64,000 bases of DNA from Planococcus versutus (GCF_001186155.3 NZ_CP016540.2:2954001-3018000); one strand, 5' to 3'. Numbered from the stretch's first letter, positions 34,502 to 43,914 are shown. A program made the numbers and translations. Notes: generated from the letters alone by a model not told the origin.

Positions 34502-35086
34502 ATGAATAGCACAGAAGATCGTCGCATCCTTCGAACACAAAAAAAATTGAAAACTGCCTTATTGCAGTTATTGAAAGAAAAAGAACTCTATCAATTAACC
34601 ATTACAGAAGTGGCAAAATTTGCTGACTGCAACCGCGTTACGTTCTACTCACATTATAAAGATTTAAACGAATTGCTCGCAGCTATCGTGATAGACCACT
34701 TAGAGAATCTTGCAAGTGATTTCCGTAAGAGCTTTCAGAATCTAAAACGCTTTTCTTCAACCGACGTGCAGCGTCATTTGCCAATTTTCGAATACATTTA
34801 TCAACATCAGTTTATCTTCCAACTAATTATTAAAGGAGAAGTACTTCCTGGTTCACAAAATCAGTTTTGTGAAACGCTCGTTCAGATATCTGCTACAGAG
34901 CTACAATTGGAAGAAACGAGCGACTTAGAAATCCCCTCACTCAATTATTTTATGACTTATGGCAGTTTGGGCTTTTTCTTTTACTGGATCCAACAAGATT
35001 TTAAAGATTCTCCCAAAACCATGGCGGGTAAACTTGCGAAACTTCATGGCAAAATGTATGACGGTTCGGTAGTGTTGGATCAATAA
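34502..35086 (+). CDS. TetR-family transcriptional regulator
   Basis: 194 aa. The N-terminal helix-turn-helix reads TITEVAKFADCNRVTFYSHYKDLNELLAAI (about residues 34-63), preceded by RRILRTQKKLKTALLQLL. The C-terminal ligand domain has no recognisable specificity. ATG 34502 follows AGGAGG. Placed head-to-head with the SDR gene. Confidence 0.85.
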   Translation: MNSTEDRRILRTQKKLKTALLQLLKEKELYQLTITEVAKFADCNRVTFYSHYKDLNELLAAIVIDHLENLASDFRKSFQNLKRFSSTDVQRHLPIFEYIYQHQFIFQLIIKGEVLPGSQNQFCETLVQISATELQLEETSDLEIPSLNYFMTYGSLGFFFYWIQQDFKDSPKTMAGKLAKLHGKMYDGSVVLDQ

Positions 35087-35120
35087 CTATAACGAAAAAG
35101 TCCTGTATAACTGTATTTTC

Positions 35121-35234
35121 CGAAGCTTCTCGCTCGCTTTCCGTGGGGCGGGCATCGAGCCTCCTCGTTCGCTTGCGCTCTCTGTGGGGTCTCTCAAACC
35201 CGCTATTCCCACAGGAGTCGAGCAAACGCTTCTC
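35121..35234. repeat. Dispersed GC-rich hairpin repeat, copy 3
   Basis: Ends GCTTTCCGTGGGG and ATTCCCACAGGAGTCG; flanking arms GAAGC...CTCG and CGAG...GCTTC. Lies just after the TetR gene. Confidence 0.7.
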
Positions 35235-35289
35235 CAAATACGTAGATATATATGTTGAACTAATAAACCTATAGTAGTCGATATTCCGT

Positions 35290-35465
35290 AAAACAGCTCG
35301 CTTGTCGGGGGTTCGCCAAGGTGTCTTCGCTATTTTGCTACATCTCTTCAGAGACACTTCCCAGCAAAGACGCGGCTTGGGACTGGCCGGAGCAATAAGA
35401 CGAGTGGTTTTCTCGGCTTATTGTGGGAGGCTTGTCCATAGCGCCGAAGCGGCATATTTCTTGGA
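35290..35465. other. GC-rich hairpin-forming intergenic stretch
   Basis: No gene. Contains the near-perfect hairpin CAATAAGACGAG/CTCGGCTTATTG (35393-35423) inside a GC-rich block that stands out from the AT-rich surroundings. Possibly another repeat type or a small RNA. The rest of 35466-35607 shows nothing recognisable. Confidence 0.45.
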
Positions 35466-35607
35466 TTCTTTAGTTCAATCTATATAGTACATTTTTTAGC
35501 TAGTAAAAGGACTTGCTTTTTATGAAATATAGTAGGTGATTAACTTATTCACCACTCTGAAAAAGACATACCTCTAAAGAAAATGCTTTTTTTATTTGGA
35601 TAACTAC

Positions 35608-35979
35608 TCAGTTCATTTGACTTGATGCAACTGTGATAAAGATAATAATTGCAAGTCCTCCAAGTGTAGAGTTAATAAGAGATACTTGATATTTTCGCGA
35701 ACCTTTCAAGTACTTCCATTCTAAAATAATTTGCATGGCACTCCCTATGAAGAAAATCACAAATAACTAAAAGAAAAGCCCTTCTAACGAACCTTGCATA
35801 TTAATTCCTAGAATAATAATCGCCACTATCATTAGCCAATTATTCCACCGCTCAAATTTCTGGACTGGAACTCCCGCTTGCTCTTCTTTATCAATTTCAA
35901 AGCGCTTTTTCAAAAATATTCTTAAAAAATGAAAACCAAAAATAATCAGTAGCCAAATAATCCATATACTCATATCCAT
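35608..35979 (-). pseudogene. DUF4181-like gene interrupted by an in-frame amber codon
   Basis: ATG 35979 has AGGAGGT seven bases upstream. The frame reads MDMSIWIIWLLIIFGFHFLR... to an in-frame TAG at 35767-35769, then continues in the same frame (LFVIFFIGSAMQIILEWKY...) to TGA 35608-35610. Read through, it gives about 123 residues with hydrophobic spacing like the intact DUF4181-type protein at 32064. A nonsense mutation is the simplest reading; a truncated but functional 70-aa protein is possible. Confidence 0.7.
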
Positions 35980-36080
35980 ATCTCGCACCTCCTATTAACT
36001 TACCTATTCTACGAACAAACTGGATTGAAGTTTCAGTTATTCTTTTTATCAGCTTGACTAGATGATTAGGTTGGCATGAG

Positions 36081-36229
36081 TTACCCACAATTTATCTATT
36101 AATAAAGCGGATCCATTGATAAATGGCTCATTTATTGAGTACAACCTTGAATATGTGGATGGTTTCACGTCTATTTGGGGATAACTTTGTCGTTTCGTCA
36201 TTCTTTATCACTTATCCACATGTGGACAA
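36081..36229. other. Cluster of DnaA-box-like nonamers
   Basis: Sites: TTACCCACA 36081-36089, TGTGGATGG 36154-36162 (reverse), TGGGGATAA 36176-36184 (reverse of TTATCCCCA), perfect TTATCCACA 36212-36220, and TGTGGACAA 36221-36229 (reverse). The last two abut head to head. The surroundings to about 36390 are AT-rich and gene-free. Confidence 0.5.
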
Positions 36230-36397
36230 TTAAACAACACCGGCATCTATTCCTTGTTTTTGATCTATTAACCCATTTCTACAAAAGAAAAATTCGTTTT
36301 AGTGTGAAATACCTGCTATATGGGTATTTTGTTCTTATACAGGCAAACGGTTTTACAGGTTAATTAACTAGCTTTATTAAGAAAAGAGGTGCACGTG

Positions 36398-37630
36398 ATG
36401 GAGCGGGATCAAAACAAAAATGCTTTAAGCCAAGCAGCTTCATGGTTTACAAAATGGGTCTTGAATAACAAAGCGGTCGCCATACTGCTTGTGGTGTTAT
36501 TAATTTTATTAAACTTGCTACTCTTACCAAAAGTCAGTTTTATTTTTCAGCCATTTACCGCTTTTTTTGATGTCATGGGGTTGCCACTGATCATGGCAGG
36601 TGTTTTTTATTACTTGCTCAATCCACTTGTCGATTGGATGGAAACCAAGAAATTTCCACGATCGGCTAGTATTTTAATCGTTTTCGTAGTGATTGCGGGA
36701 TTGCTCGCTTGGGGCATTGCCACATTGATTCCCATTATTCGAGAGCAAACGATGAGCTTACTCGAAAACTGGCAAGACTATTTAAACACATTTGTCTCTC
36801 AAATTGACAGCTTGTTCCAAAGTAATTTGCTGTCACAGCTGCAAACGCAGCTAACCGGCGGGACAGAAAGTTTGTCTACTTCAATTACTGATCAAGCAGA
36901 TAATGTGGTTGGGTCTACTGTCACAGGTCTTGGCAGTGTATTTGGGGTATTGTCAACGACTGTACTTGCTATTATTACGACACCGTTCATTCTTTTCTAT
37001 TTGCTAAAAGACGGTCATCACTTGCCTTACCACATCATGAAGCTCGTACCTTCAAAAATGCGCGAACATAGCTATTTGTTGCTCCGCGAGATGAACTTGC
37101 AAATTAGCCAGTATATACGTGGTCAATTGCTTGTTGCCTTTTTTGTTGGGCTGATGTTTTGGATTGGGTTTAGCATCATCGGCCTGAAATACGCATTAAC
37201 ACTTGGAATATTGGCTGGTGTGTTAAACCTCATTCCTTTTCTTGGTTCTTTTATCGCTTTTGTTCCCATTGTCATCATTGCCATCGTCGTCCATTCACCG
37301 TTTATGCTCGTTAAAGTACTAATCGTCTTTTTTATCGAACAAACATTGGAAGGACGCGTCATTCAGCCGCTTATTCTTGGCAGTAATCTACAGATTCACC
37401 CAGTCACCATCATTGCGGTCTTATTAACTGCAGGAAATCTCTTTGGTGTTTTTGGTGTCATTCTCGGGATTCCGGCTTATGCTGTTCTTAAAGTCATTTT
37501 GAGGCATTTGTTCACTTGGTACCAAACGTATACTGGACTGTATGCTGATGACTTTAACCCAGCGCCAAAGCCTATCGTTTCAGAAAAGAAAAAGAAAAAA
37601 CAACTAAGCTTAAAAAGAAAATTAAAATAA
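36398..37630 (+). CDS. AI-2E family transporter-like permease
   Basis: 410 aa integral membrane protein of the AI-2E/PerM family. Helices lie near 20-45, 60-80 and 85-110, with a soluble region at 115-185 and further helices to 375. The conserved NLIPFLGSFIAF and LEGRVIQPLILGSNLQIHPVTII segments are present. The C-terminus is a Lys-rich tail (SEKKKKKQLSLKRKLK). Members export AI-2 or act as Na+/H+ antiporters in halotolerant species; the role here is open. ATG 36398 follows AGAGGTG. Confidence 0.88.
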   Translation: MERDQNKNALSQAASWFTKWVLNNKAVAILLVVLLILLNLLLLPKVSFIFQPFTAFFDVMGLPLIMAGVFYYLLNPLVDWMETKKFPRSASILIVFVVIAGLLAWGIATLIPIIREQTMSLLENWQDYLNTFVSQIDSLFQSNLLSQLQTQLTGGTESLSTSITDQADNVVGSTVTGLGSVFGVLSTTVLAIITTPFILFYLLKDGHHLPYHIMKLVPSKMREHSYLLLREMNLQISQYIRGQLLVAFFVGLMFWIGFSIIGLKYALTLGILAGVLNLIPFLGSFIAFVPIVIIAIVVHSPFMLVKVLIVFFIEQTLEGRVIQPLILGSNLQIHPVTIIAVLLTAGNLFGVFGVILGIPAYAVLKVILRHLFTWYQTYTGLYADDFNPAPKPIVSEKKKKKQLSLKRKLK

Positions 37631-37683
37631 GTTTATCGCAGAACTATTCTGTAGAACCATCAAATAGAAAGGGGCAATTATGT

Positions 37684-38670
37684 ATGAATCCGTTTAAAGC
37701 GATTCGAGTCAACGAACAAGATGACCAAGTTACTTATGGTTTAGAGGAAATCACGATCGATGGATTATCAGAAGGCGAAGTCTTGATCAAAGTTGCCTAT
37801 TCTTCAATTAATTACAAAGACATGTTAGCTGTTCAGAAAAACACCGGCGTTATTCGCAATTACCCAATGACACCTGGAATCGATTTGAGCGGAACAATCC
37901 TTGAGTCGACAGATTCACGTTTCACAAAAGGGCAAGAAGTCGTCGTTACAGGGTTTGAGATGGGCATGAGTCACACAGGCGGTTTCTCGGAATACGCACG
38001 TGTGCCTGCAGATTGGATCGTCCCGTTGCCTAGTAACTTGAGCTTAAAAGACGCGATGGTCTTCGGAACAGCTGGATTTACTGCAGCACTGTCTATTGGT
38101 GCGTTGGAAAAGAGCGGGATGGACGCAGCGAACCATCCCGAAATTTTGGTTACCGGCGCAACAGGCGGAGTCGGCAGTATCGCACTTCAGATTTTATCGA
38201 AAATGGGCTATAAAAACATTTCCGCTTTGGTGCGCAAAGAAAACCAAGTCGAAGTTGCAACATCACTTGGCGCTACGAACGTCGTTTTCGCAGATGACTT
38301 AGGGGAATTGAAAAAGCCATTAAACAAAACGCGTTTCGATTATGTGGTCGATACGGTCGGCGGAGACATCACGGCTGTACTGATTCCTCAACTTGCTTAC
38401 GACGGCAGCATGAGCATGTGTGGCAACGCTGGCGGCTTGCAAATCACGACAACGGTCTTGCCGTTTATCTTGAGAGGGGTAAGCTTGCTCGGCATCGATT
38501 CGGTGAACGTACCGATTCACAAGCGTGGAGCTATCTGGGAGAAGATGGCCAACGAATGGAACATCACCCAAACGACTTTAACGGATGAAGTAACGCTTGA
38601 AAAATTGCCTCAGACGATTGAAGCGATTAAAAACGGCCAGCATTTAGGAAGAACGATTGTGAAGTTGTAG
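37684..38670 (+). CDS. Acrylyl-CoA reductase (YhdH/AcuI-type MDR)
   Basis: 328 aa medium-chain reductase of the zinc-free quinone-oxidoreductase branch. Signatures: VAYSSINYKDMLAV, TPGIDLSGTI, the cofactor motif VTGATGGVGSIALQIL near 158, and MCGNAGGLQITTTVLPFILRGVSLLGIDSV, typical of YhdH/AcuI. It likely reduces acrylyl-CoA with NADPH. AAAGGGG is eight bases upstream of ATG 37684. Confidence 0.9.
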   Translation: MNPFKAIRVNEQDDQVTYGLEEITIDGLSEGEVLIKVAYSSINYKDMLAVQKNTGVIRNYPMTPGIDLSGTILESTDSRFTKGQEVVVTGFEMGMSHTGGFSEYARVPADWIVPLPSNLSLKDAMVFGTAGFTAALSIGALEKSGMDAANHPEILVTGATGGVGSIALQILSKMGYKNISALVRKENQVEVATSLGATNVVFADDLGELKKPLNKTRFDYVVDTVGGDITAVLIPQLAYDGSMSMCGNAGGLQITTTVLPFILRGVSLLGIDSVNVPIHKRGAIWEKMANEWNITQTTLTDEVTLEKLPQTIEAIKNGQHLGRTIVKL

Positions 38671-38692
38671 GATTTTTTAGGGTAAAAACATA

Positions 38693-38750
38693 AAAAAGAA
38701 GGGCTGCCTCAAAAGGTCATAAAAAATGACTTTTGGTGACAGCCCTTTTA
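38693..38750 (+). terminator. Nested-hairpin terminator
   Basis: AAGGGCTG/CAGCCCTTTT outer stem and AAGGTCAT/ATGACTTTT inner stem. Confidence 0.78.
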
Positions 38751-38783
38751 TTGTTCTCGAAAAGACCGGCTAATTGTCATTAC

Positions 38784-38878
38784 GGCGGACGCTTTCCGCG
38801 GGCACGGCCTCTGCCGCTTCCTTCGCTCCACTCAGTCCAGTGGCTCCAGCTCGTGCTGTTCCCGCAGGAGTCGCCGCC
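38784..38878. repeat. Dispersed GC-rich hairpin repeat, copy 4
   Basis: Ends GCTTTCCGCGGGCACGGC and GTTCCCGCAGGAGTCG; outer arms GGCGG...ac and tc...GCCGCC. Closest in sequence to copy 2. The following 38879-39098 holds no recognisable gene. Confidence 0.75.
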
Positions 38879-39098
38879 TTCATTTCAATCAGCCTATTCT
38901 CAAATGTAGACAAAGTAAAATCAAGCATTGATCTTACTTATAGAGACTCACGAGACAGCAGTTTTTTATGTAAGTACATTTTTTACCCGCTACTTTCCAG
39001 TCATGCGAATCCCGTATCTAGTCACCGATTACTGTACGCATTGCCAGCAGTGGCGAATCAAAATACGTGTCTTCCATATATAAGAGCTGGTGTTACAA

Positions 39099-41993
39099 TC
39101 AATTTTCTTCACTTGTAATGTAGTGATACAACTTACTTTCTACAGTATTCTCTAACGCTAAATGCATATGAACAACCGGTATTTCTTTTAGGTTTTTATC
39201 CGTCATTAACGCTTGCTCGATGTTTTCTTTATCTGGAAGAGCTTGACCCACATAATAAAAATCGCCGCCTTCATCATCATCTTTTTTGATAAACAAATGA
39301 ACGTCAATATTGTTTTCCGCAGCATCTATAATGGTTTTTACTTCTCCAGACGCCAAGGTGCGATTACTTCTTGTTGACCATTTAAAGATTTCAGGACTGA
39401 TAAAGCCTTCTGTATAGGCGACGCTCGATTCTACTGCATCGTTTTTGTGATACGTAACAAAAATCGGACAAGAACCGTGCTTTGTTTTATAGCCATAAAT
39501 CGTGGAACTTTCATCACTTACCCAATTTAATAAGCGGCACGCATCTTTACGTGTGTATTTTTTATAAAGCGTTAGCGCCTGATCACATTTGTAGTTTTTG
39601 CTTAGCTCATTAGCGCCCATTACTAAGTCCATGAGCATCGCTCGGAAGCTCGTATTCTTCTTCAAGCTTTCTTGAATATCTTCATTAAAATAGATGCTGT
39701 TCTCTCTGAAAACCACAAGTGGTTTGCTGCCATATTTTTTACGTGGGCCTTGGTTGAAAAAACTCAAATCCAAGACACGCTGTACCGAAGCTAAAGTTTC
39801 GAGGTTGGACGTACAATTATGAGATTTTATAGACTGCTCATAGATGTCCATCGTGACTTGCTCTTTTTCTATTAACAGTTCAAGCAACAAGATCTCATGC
39901 AGTCTTTTGCCATTTAAAATTTCTAGTGAAAGCATTGTTAATACCTGTTCCTCATAAACAGTGACAAGCGGATTGATTTCCTTCAACTTCAGTAAAAAAT
40001 GATGATAGGTTGTGTATTTCTGAACAATCACTAACGGATCAATAGAGTTGTGCTGAATAAAATCCTGAAGCTGTGGAATGTGTCCGATTCTATTTTTTAA
40101 CTCTAGATAAGCTTCTCGAAGAATCTTCATATCACTTAAGTTACTTTTCTTAATCGCTGAGAACACTCGATTTTTCGCAATTTCTTCAAAATTCACTGTG
40201 GAAATCCCTCTGATGTAGCTGGTATCTTTCATTCGGCGGCGAATATTATCCTTGTTTTGTGAACGCTCACCTGACAACGCGACTGGAATGAGGTAGTTAT
40301 TTTTATAGTTACCGATGAAATCAATGATGGTTACGAATTCTTTTGATCCGTGCTTGCGAAGACCACGGCCCAACTGCTGGATAAAAATAATGCTAGACTG
40401 TGTTTGTCTTAGCATTACCACTTGATTGACACTCGGAATATCGATTCCTTCATTAAAAATATCGACAGTTAAAATATAATCAATGATGCCATTCTCTAAC
40501 CGGTCAACGTATAAAATTCGTTCTTCTTGCGAATTTTGGCCAGTCAATGCGACCGTCTTTAATCCTCGTCGATTCAATTCTTCTGAAAGTTTAGTGGCTT
40601 CTTCTTTTCGGCTGCAAAACATGAGCCCTCTCACTTTTTCACCTGAATGTCCGTAGTAATTGATTTTTTGCAAAAGATGAGCAACTCGTTCTTCTGTTAT
40701 CAATTTCGAAAAAGCAGTTGCTTCGTCAATCACGCCTTCTTCATATTCAACATCTGTTACGCCAAAATAATGAAACGGACACAGCATGTCTTCTTCTAAC
40801 GCTTCTTGTAAACGAATCTCATACGCTACGTTATAGTCGAATAGCTCGTATATATTAAAATCATCGGTTCGTTCCGGTGTTGCCGTCATACCCATGAGAA
40901 ACTTCGGTTGGAAATGCTCGATGACTTTCTGATACGACTTAGCTCCCGCTTTATGCACTTCATCAATCAAAATATAGTCAAAAGCCTGCGAATCTAGTTG
41001 ATTGAGCGTTGCTTCTTTTGAAATGGTTTGAATCGTCGCAAACAAATAACGCGCATCGGTTTCCCTCAAATTTCCTGAAAGAATTCCAAAATCACTTTCT
41101 ACTCCACCCATTATTCGAATAAAATCAGATTTTGCTTTTTGAAGAATTTGTTCTCTGTGAACGATAAACAGCATTCTTTTCGGAGCAAAACTTCGGACGT
41201 CAAAAGCAGATAAATAAGTTTTCCCTGTCCCCGTTGCCGAAATCACCAAACCTTTATCATTTCCTGCTTCTCGCACTAACTGTATTTGTTGAAGAGCAGC
41301 TTCTTGCATTTTGTTCGGCTTGATATTGATGGCTTCTTTTAACGGATTTTCAGTATACACTTCCGGAAATTCAGCTACATTTTTTAATTCTTTGCGGTAT
41401 TCAATCGGTATGTAGCATTGCTCATAGCTTGTAATCCACTGTTCTGTCAAAGGCTGTGCATTTTCCCAAACCTCTTCGAATTGCTGATAAAAGTGATGGA
41501 CCAATTCTCCATTTTCATGAGAACTCAATTTCACATTCCACTCATAGTTCACTTTCAAGGCTTGTGCCGTTAAATTAGAACTGCCAACAATTAAGGTTTG
41601 ATGCGTTTGATGCGAAAAGATATAGCCCTTCGAGTGGAAGCCTTTCATGCTTGATAACCGGACTTCTACATTATTGATTTTCATAAGTTCTTTAAATACT
41701 TTAGGCTGATTGAAATTTAAAAAAGTCGAAGTTAAGATCCTTCCTTTAATTCCTTTTCGGTTAAGATCCGATAAATGAGTTTTTAAGGTCGCCAAGCCAC
41801 TTTCTGTCACGAATGCTACTGAAAAGAGAAACGATTGACAGCTATCTAACTCTTCTGTAATAGAATTTAATACAGTGTCATTTGTTTTCGTGTTGTTAAT
41901 CAGTAAAGTCGGCTTGAAACGGTCACCACTCGGTTTTGCTTGGTTGATAAACCCTTTATATAGAGAGTCTTCTAAATTCTGAAGAAAATTCAT
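39099..41993 (-). CDS. PLD - superfamily 2 helicase - DUF3427 protein
   Basis: 964 aa multidomain protein. Residues 30-210: phospholipase-D-like domain with one HxK block (FHSKGYIFSHQTHQTLIVGS). 230-400: helicase core with Walker A SATGTGKT, LIDEVHKAG (DEVH box) and MGMTATPERTD. 430-590: helicase C domain with motif VI QQLGRGLRKHG. 690-955: DUF3427. The plan is that of SSL2/Res-like helicases proposed to act on damaged or foreign DNA; the function is not established. GAGGG precedes ATG 41993. A Nudix gene lies 31 bp upstream on the same strand, so they probably form an operon. Confidence 0.88.
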   Translation of the reverse strand: MNFLQNLEDSLYKGFINQAKPSGDRFKPTLLINNTKTNDTVLNSITEELDSCQSFLFSVAFVTESGLATLKTHLSDLNRKGIKGRILTSTFLNFNQPKVFKELMKINNVEVRLSSMKGFHSKGYIFSHQTHQTLIVGSSNLTAQALKVNYEWNVKLSSHENGELVHHFYQQFEEVWENAQPLTEQWITSYEQCYIPIEYRKELKNVAEFPEVYTENPLKEAINIKPNKMQEAALQQIQLVREAGNDKGLVISATGTGKTYLSAFDVRSFAPKRMLFIVHREQILQKAKSDFIRIMGGVESDFGILSGNLRETDARYLFATIQTISKEATLNQLDSQAFDYILIDEVHKAGAKSYQKVIEHFQPKFLMGMTATPERTDDFNIYELFDYNVAYEIRLQEALEEDMLCPFHYFGVTDVEYEEGVIDEATAFSKLITEERVAHLLQKINYYGHSGEKVRGLMFCSRKEEATKLSEELNRRGLKTVALTGQNSQEERILYVDRLENGIIDYILTVDIFNEGIDIPSVNQVVMLRQTQSSIIFIQQLGRGLRKHGSKEFVTIIDFIGNYKNNYLIPVALSGERSQNKDNIRRRMKDTSYIRGISTVNFEEIAKNRVFSAIKKSNLSDMKILREAYLELKNRIGHIPQLQDFIQHNSIDPLVIVQKYTTYHHFLLKLKEINPLVTVYEEQVLTMLSLEILNGKRLHEILLLELLIEKEQVTMDIYEQSIKSHNCTSNLETLASVQRVLDLSFFNQGPRKKYGSKPLVVFRENSIYFNEDIQESLKKNTSFRAMLMDLVMGANELSKNYKCDQALTLYKKYTRKDACRLLNWVSDESSTIYGYKTKHGSCPIFVTYHKNDAVESSVAYTEGFISPEIFKWSTRSNRTLASGEVKTIIDAAENNIDVHLFIKKDDDEGGDFYYVGQALPDKENIEQALMTDKNLKEIPVVHMHLALENTVESKLYHYITSEEN

Positions 41994-42024
41994 CTTTGTC
42001 CCTCGCTTCTCTCGTCTAACTCAC

Positions 42025-42429
42025 TTATCTTTGAGCTGGGTAGGTTTGTTTTAATTTCTCTATTGCTGGAATGTCGGCAGGTGCCCACGCTAGCTGATCC
42101 AATTCATGCACATTTACCCACTTAATCGCGATATGTTCTGTTAACTGCGGCGTTCCTTCAACTAACTGGCAGTAGAACGTAGTCAAATGAACAATACCAA
42201 AATCATACTCATACACCGTATGCTCTACTTGCTCACCAATTTCTACATGACAATGCATTTCTTCTTGAATTTCTCTCTTTAACGCTGCTTGCGGCGTTTC
42301 AGCTTCTTCTATTTTGCCTCCTGGAAACTCCCAAAGACCGGGCAAGCTCTTTTTCATTCCTCGTTGTGCACATAAAATTTTGTCTTCCTTTATAATGACT
42401 GCTCCAACTACATGTAACCGTTTCTTCAT
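42025..42429 (-). CDS. Nudix hydrolase (MutT-like)
   Basis: 134 aa. The Nudix box reads GKIEEAETPQAALKREIQEE; the position usually Gly after the EE pair is His (EEMHC). HVVGAVIIKEDKILCAQRG and LPGLWEFPGGK are typical of 8-oxo-dGTP-type MutT proteins. It is the first gene of a probable two-gene unit with the helicase. Substrate, oxidised nucleotide or something else, unproven. Confidence 0.88.
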   Translation of the reverse strand: MKKRLHVVGAVIIKEDKILCAQRGMKKSLPGLWEFPGGKIEEAETPQAALKREIQEEMHCHVEIGEQVEHTVYEYDFGIVHLTTFYCQLVEGTPQLTEHIAIKWVNVHELDQLAWAPADIPAIEKLKQTYPAQR

Positions 42430-42867
42430 AAAACTTCTTCACCTGCTTCTTTTTATTTAACCTTTCAATTCTTCTCATTCTATCATTTCGTATTCTAGAT
42501 ATATTCCTCTTTTCGATTTAAATTCACTTTTCAAGTGGATTGTATTTGCAGTTATTGTTCTCATGGTCATACTGAGTGCGTTTACGCTTACAACTCAACG
42601 AGAGAAAAAACGGACTATCCTCGTCTTTTATGTATGGATAATAGTCGTTCTCATACTGGTACTCGTTACTTTAACACTACTTGGTGGAAAACCTCATCAC
42701 CGCATTTCTCTTACACATCCATCGCTATGGATTTTTGGGTTTGGGGTATGTCAGAGCTAAAAAACAGATAGTGCATAATGGCAGCTAGAGAAAAAGCCAA
42801 AGAAGCTTAAAGCAATTCTTTGACTTTTTTCATGGAGTTATTCATCTAGTGATTGGACCGGTCAAGT
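42430..42867. other. Intergenic region with a start-less hydrophobic frame
   Basis: On the plus strand from about 42490 to 42760 an open frame encodes two hydrophobic stretches (IVFAVIVLMVILSAF; ILVFYVWIIVVLILVLVTL). It has no start codon near its beginning and no ribosome site. Possibly a remnant of a small membrane-protein gene. Confidence 0.4.
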
Positions 42868-43854
42868 CTACTCTTCTAACAGCTCTTGCAATTCCTTCAC
42901 CACATTCTCAGGAACTCCACCTGTCACTCCTGCGACTAAGTTTTCTGCTGCTTTCATCAGCATGGCTGCACGGGTTTGTTCTGTGGCAGATCCAATATGT
43001 GGCAGAGCGACAACTTGTTCCATCTGCAAGAGGGGGTTGTCTGTTAAAACCGGCTCTTGTTCAAAAACGTCAAGTCCCGCCCCGCGAATTTCACCTGTTT
43101 CTAAAGCGCGGACCAAAGCGCTTTCGTCTACGACTGCTCCTCTCGCACAGTTGATCAATATTGCTGTGTTTTTCATTTGTGCAAATTGCTTTTCGCCCAT
43201 TAAATGGTGAGTTTCAGGAGTCAGTGGCACGATCAAAACAACAAAATCGGATTTTTTCAAAAGTGCTTCCAGCTCGCTGTAGACGATGCCGTATGTTTCT
43301 TCGAGCTCGGGTTTTGGAGTTCGGCTATTGTAAAGAACGTCCATTTCAAAACCAAAACGGGCTCTTCTAGCAATTTTCTCACCAATGCGGCCCATTCCGA
43401 TAATGCCCATAGTGGTGTGATGGACATCGATGCCGAACAACTCCTGGGATTTTGTTTGCGTGTTCCATTTTCCTTGCTTAACAAAATTATTCAGTTCAGG
43501 CACACGTCTCGCAGTGGCAAGCATCAAACTCATTGCCAAATCCGCTACCGTTTCATCCAGTACGAAAGGTGTATGTGTACCAAGTACACGGTGCTGTTTC
43601 ATGGCTGCCAAGTCAAAAGAATCGTAGCCGACTGCGGAATTGCTGACAATTTTTAAATGAGGTGCTTGATCGAGCAGTTCATTGGTAATTGGTGCATGTT
43701 GCACGAGCACTCCTTCCACGTTTTTCACTTCTTCCATGAGCACATCTAGCGGAATCGCTCCTTCTCCTTGCCACTTTTTATAGTCGCAATGCTCGCCAAT
43801 ATATTCTTCTACTTGTTTTGAAATAGGTCTAGCAATATAAACTTTTGGTTTCAT
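42868..43854 (-). CDS. D-glycerate dehydrogenase / 2-hydroxyacid dehydrogenase
   Basis: 328 aa NAD-dependent D-2-hydroxyacid dehydrogenase. The NAD motif is GIIGMGRIGEKIARRA (near 150). The catalytic Arg is in NCARGAVVDE, Glu in DVFEQEP and His in ALPHIGSAT. N-terminal KPKVYIARPI is typical of glyoxylate/hydroxypyruvate reductases. AAAGGAGG precedes ATG 43854. Divergent from nitrilase with a shared palindrome. Confidence 0.9.
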   Translation of the reverse strand: MKPKVYIARPISKQVEEYIGEHCDYKKWQGEGAIPLDVLMEEVKNVEGVLVQHAPITNELLDQAPHLKIVSNSAVGYDSFDLAAMKQHRVLGTHTPFVLDETVADLAMSLMLATARRVPELNNFVKQGKWNTQTKSQELFGIDVHHTTMGIIGMGRIGEKIARRARFGFEMDVLYNSRTPKPELEETYGIVYSELEALLKKSDFVVLIVPLTPETHHLMGEKQFAQMKNTAILINCARGAVVDESALVRALETGEIRGAGLDVFEQEPVLTDNPLLQMEQVVALPHIGSATEQTRAAMLMKAAENLVAGVTGGVPENVVKELQELLEE

Positions 43855-43893
43855 TTGGCGCCTCCTTTACTCATTGTGGTCTTTAACTTATTC

Positions 43894-43914
43894 TGTTATA
43901 AGAATATTATAACA
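43894..43914. promoter_or_regulatory. Perfect inverted repeat between divergent genes
   Basis: TGTTATAA-GAATA-TTATAACA, 8-bp perfect arms, 5-bp spacer, 40 bp before each start region. Likely operator of an unknown regulator for the dehydrogenase/nitrilase pair. Confidence 0.5.

Noticed and set aside
36175..36363. 62-codon plus-strand frame over the DnaA-box cluster
   Set aside because: No ribosome site, and its codons are dictated by the box sequences and AT-rich DNA.
38693..38750. Insertion-sequence terminus
   Set aside because: The AAGGGCTG...CAGCCCTT structure resembles some IS-adjacent sequences, but no transposase remnant is present and it functions well as a terminator of the YhdH gene.
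42535..42771. 78-codon plus-strand frame
   Set aside because: Out of frame with the hydrophobic reading of the same region, no ribosome site, and a composition unlike real proteins.
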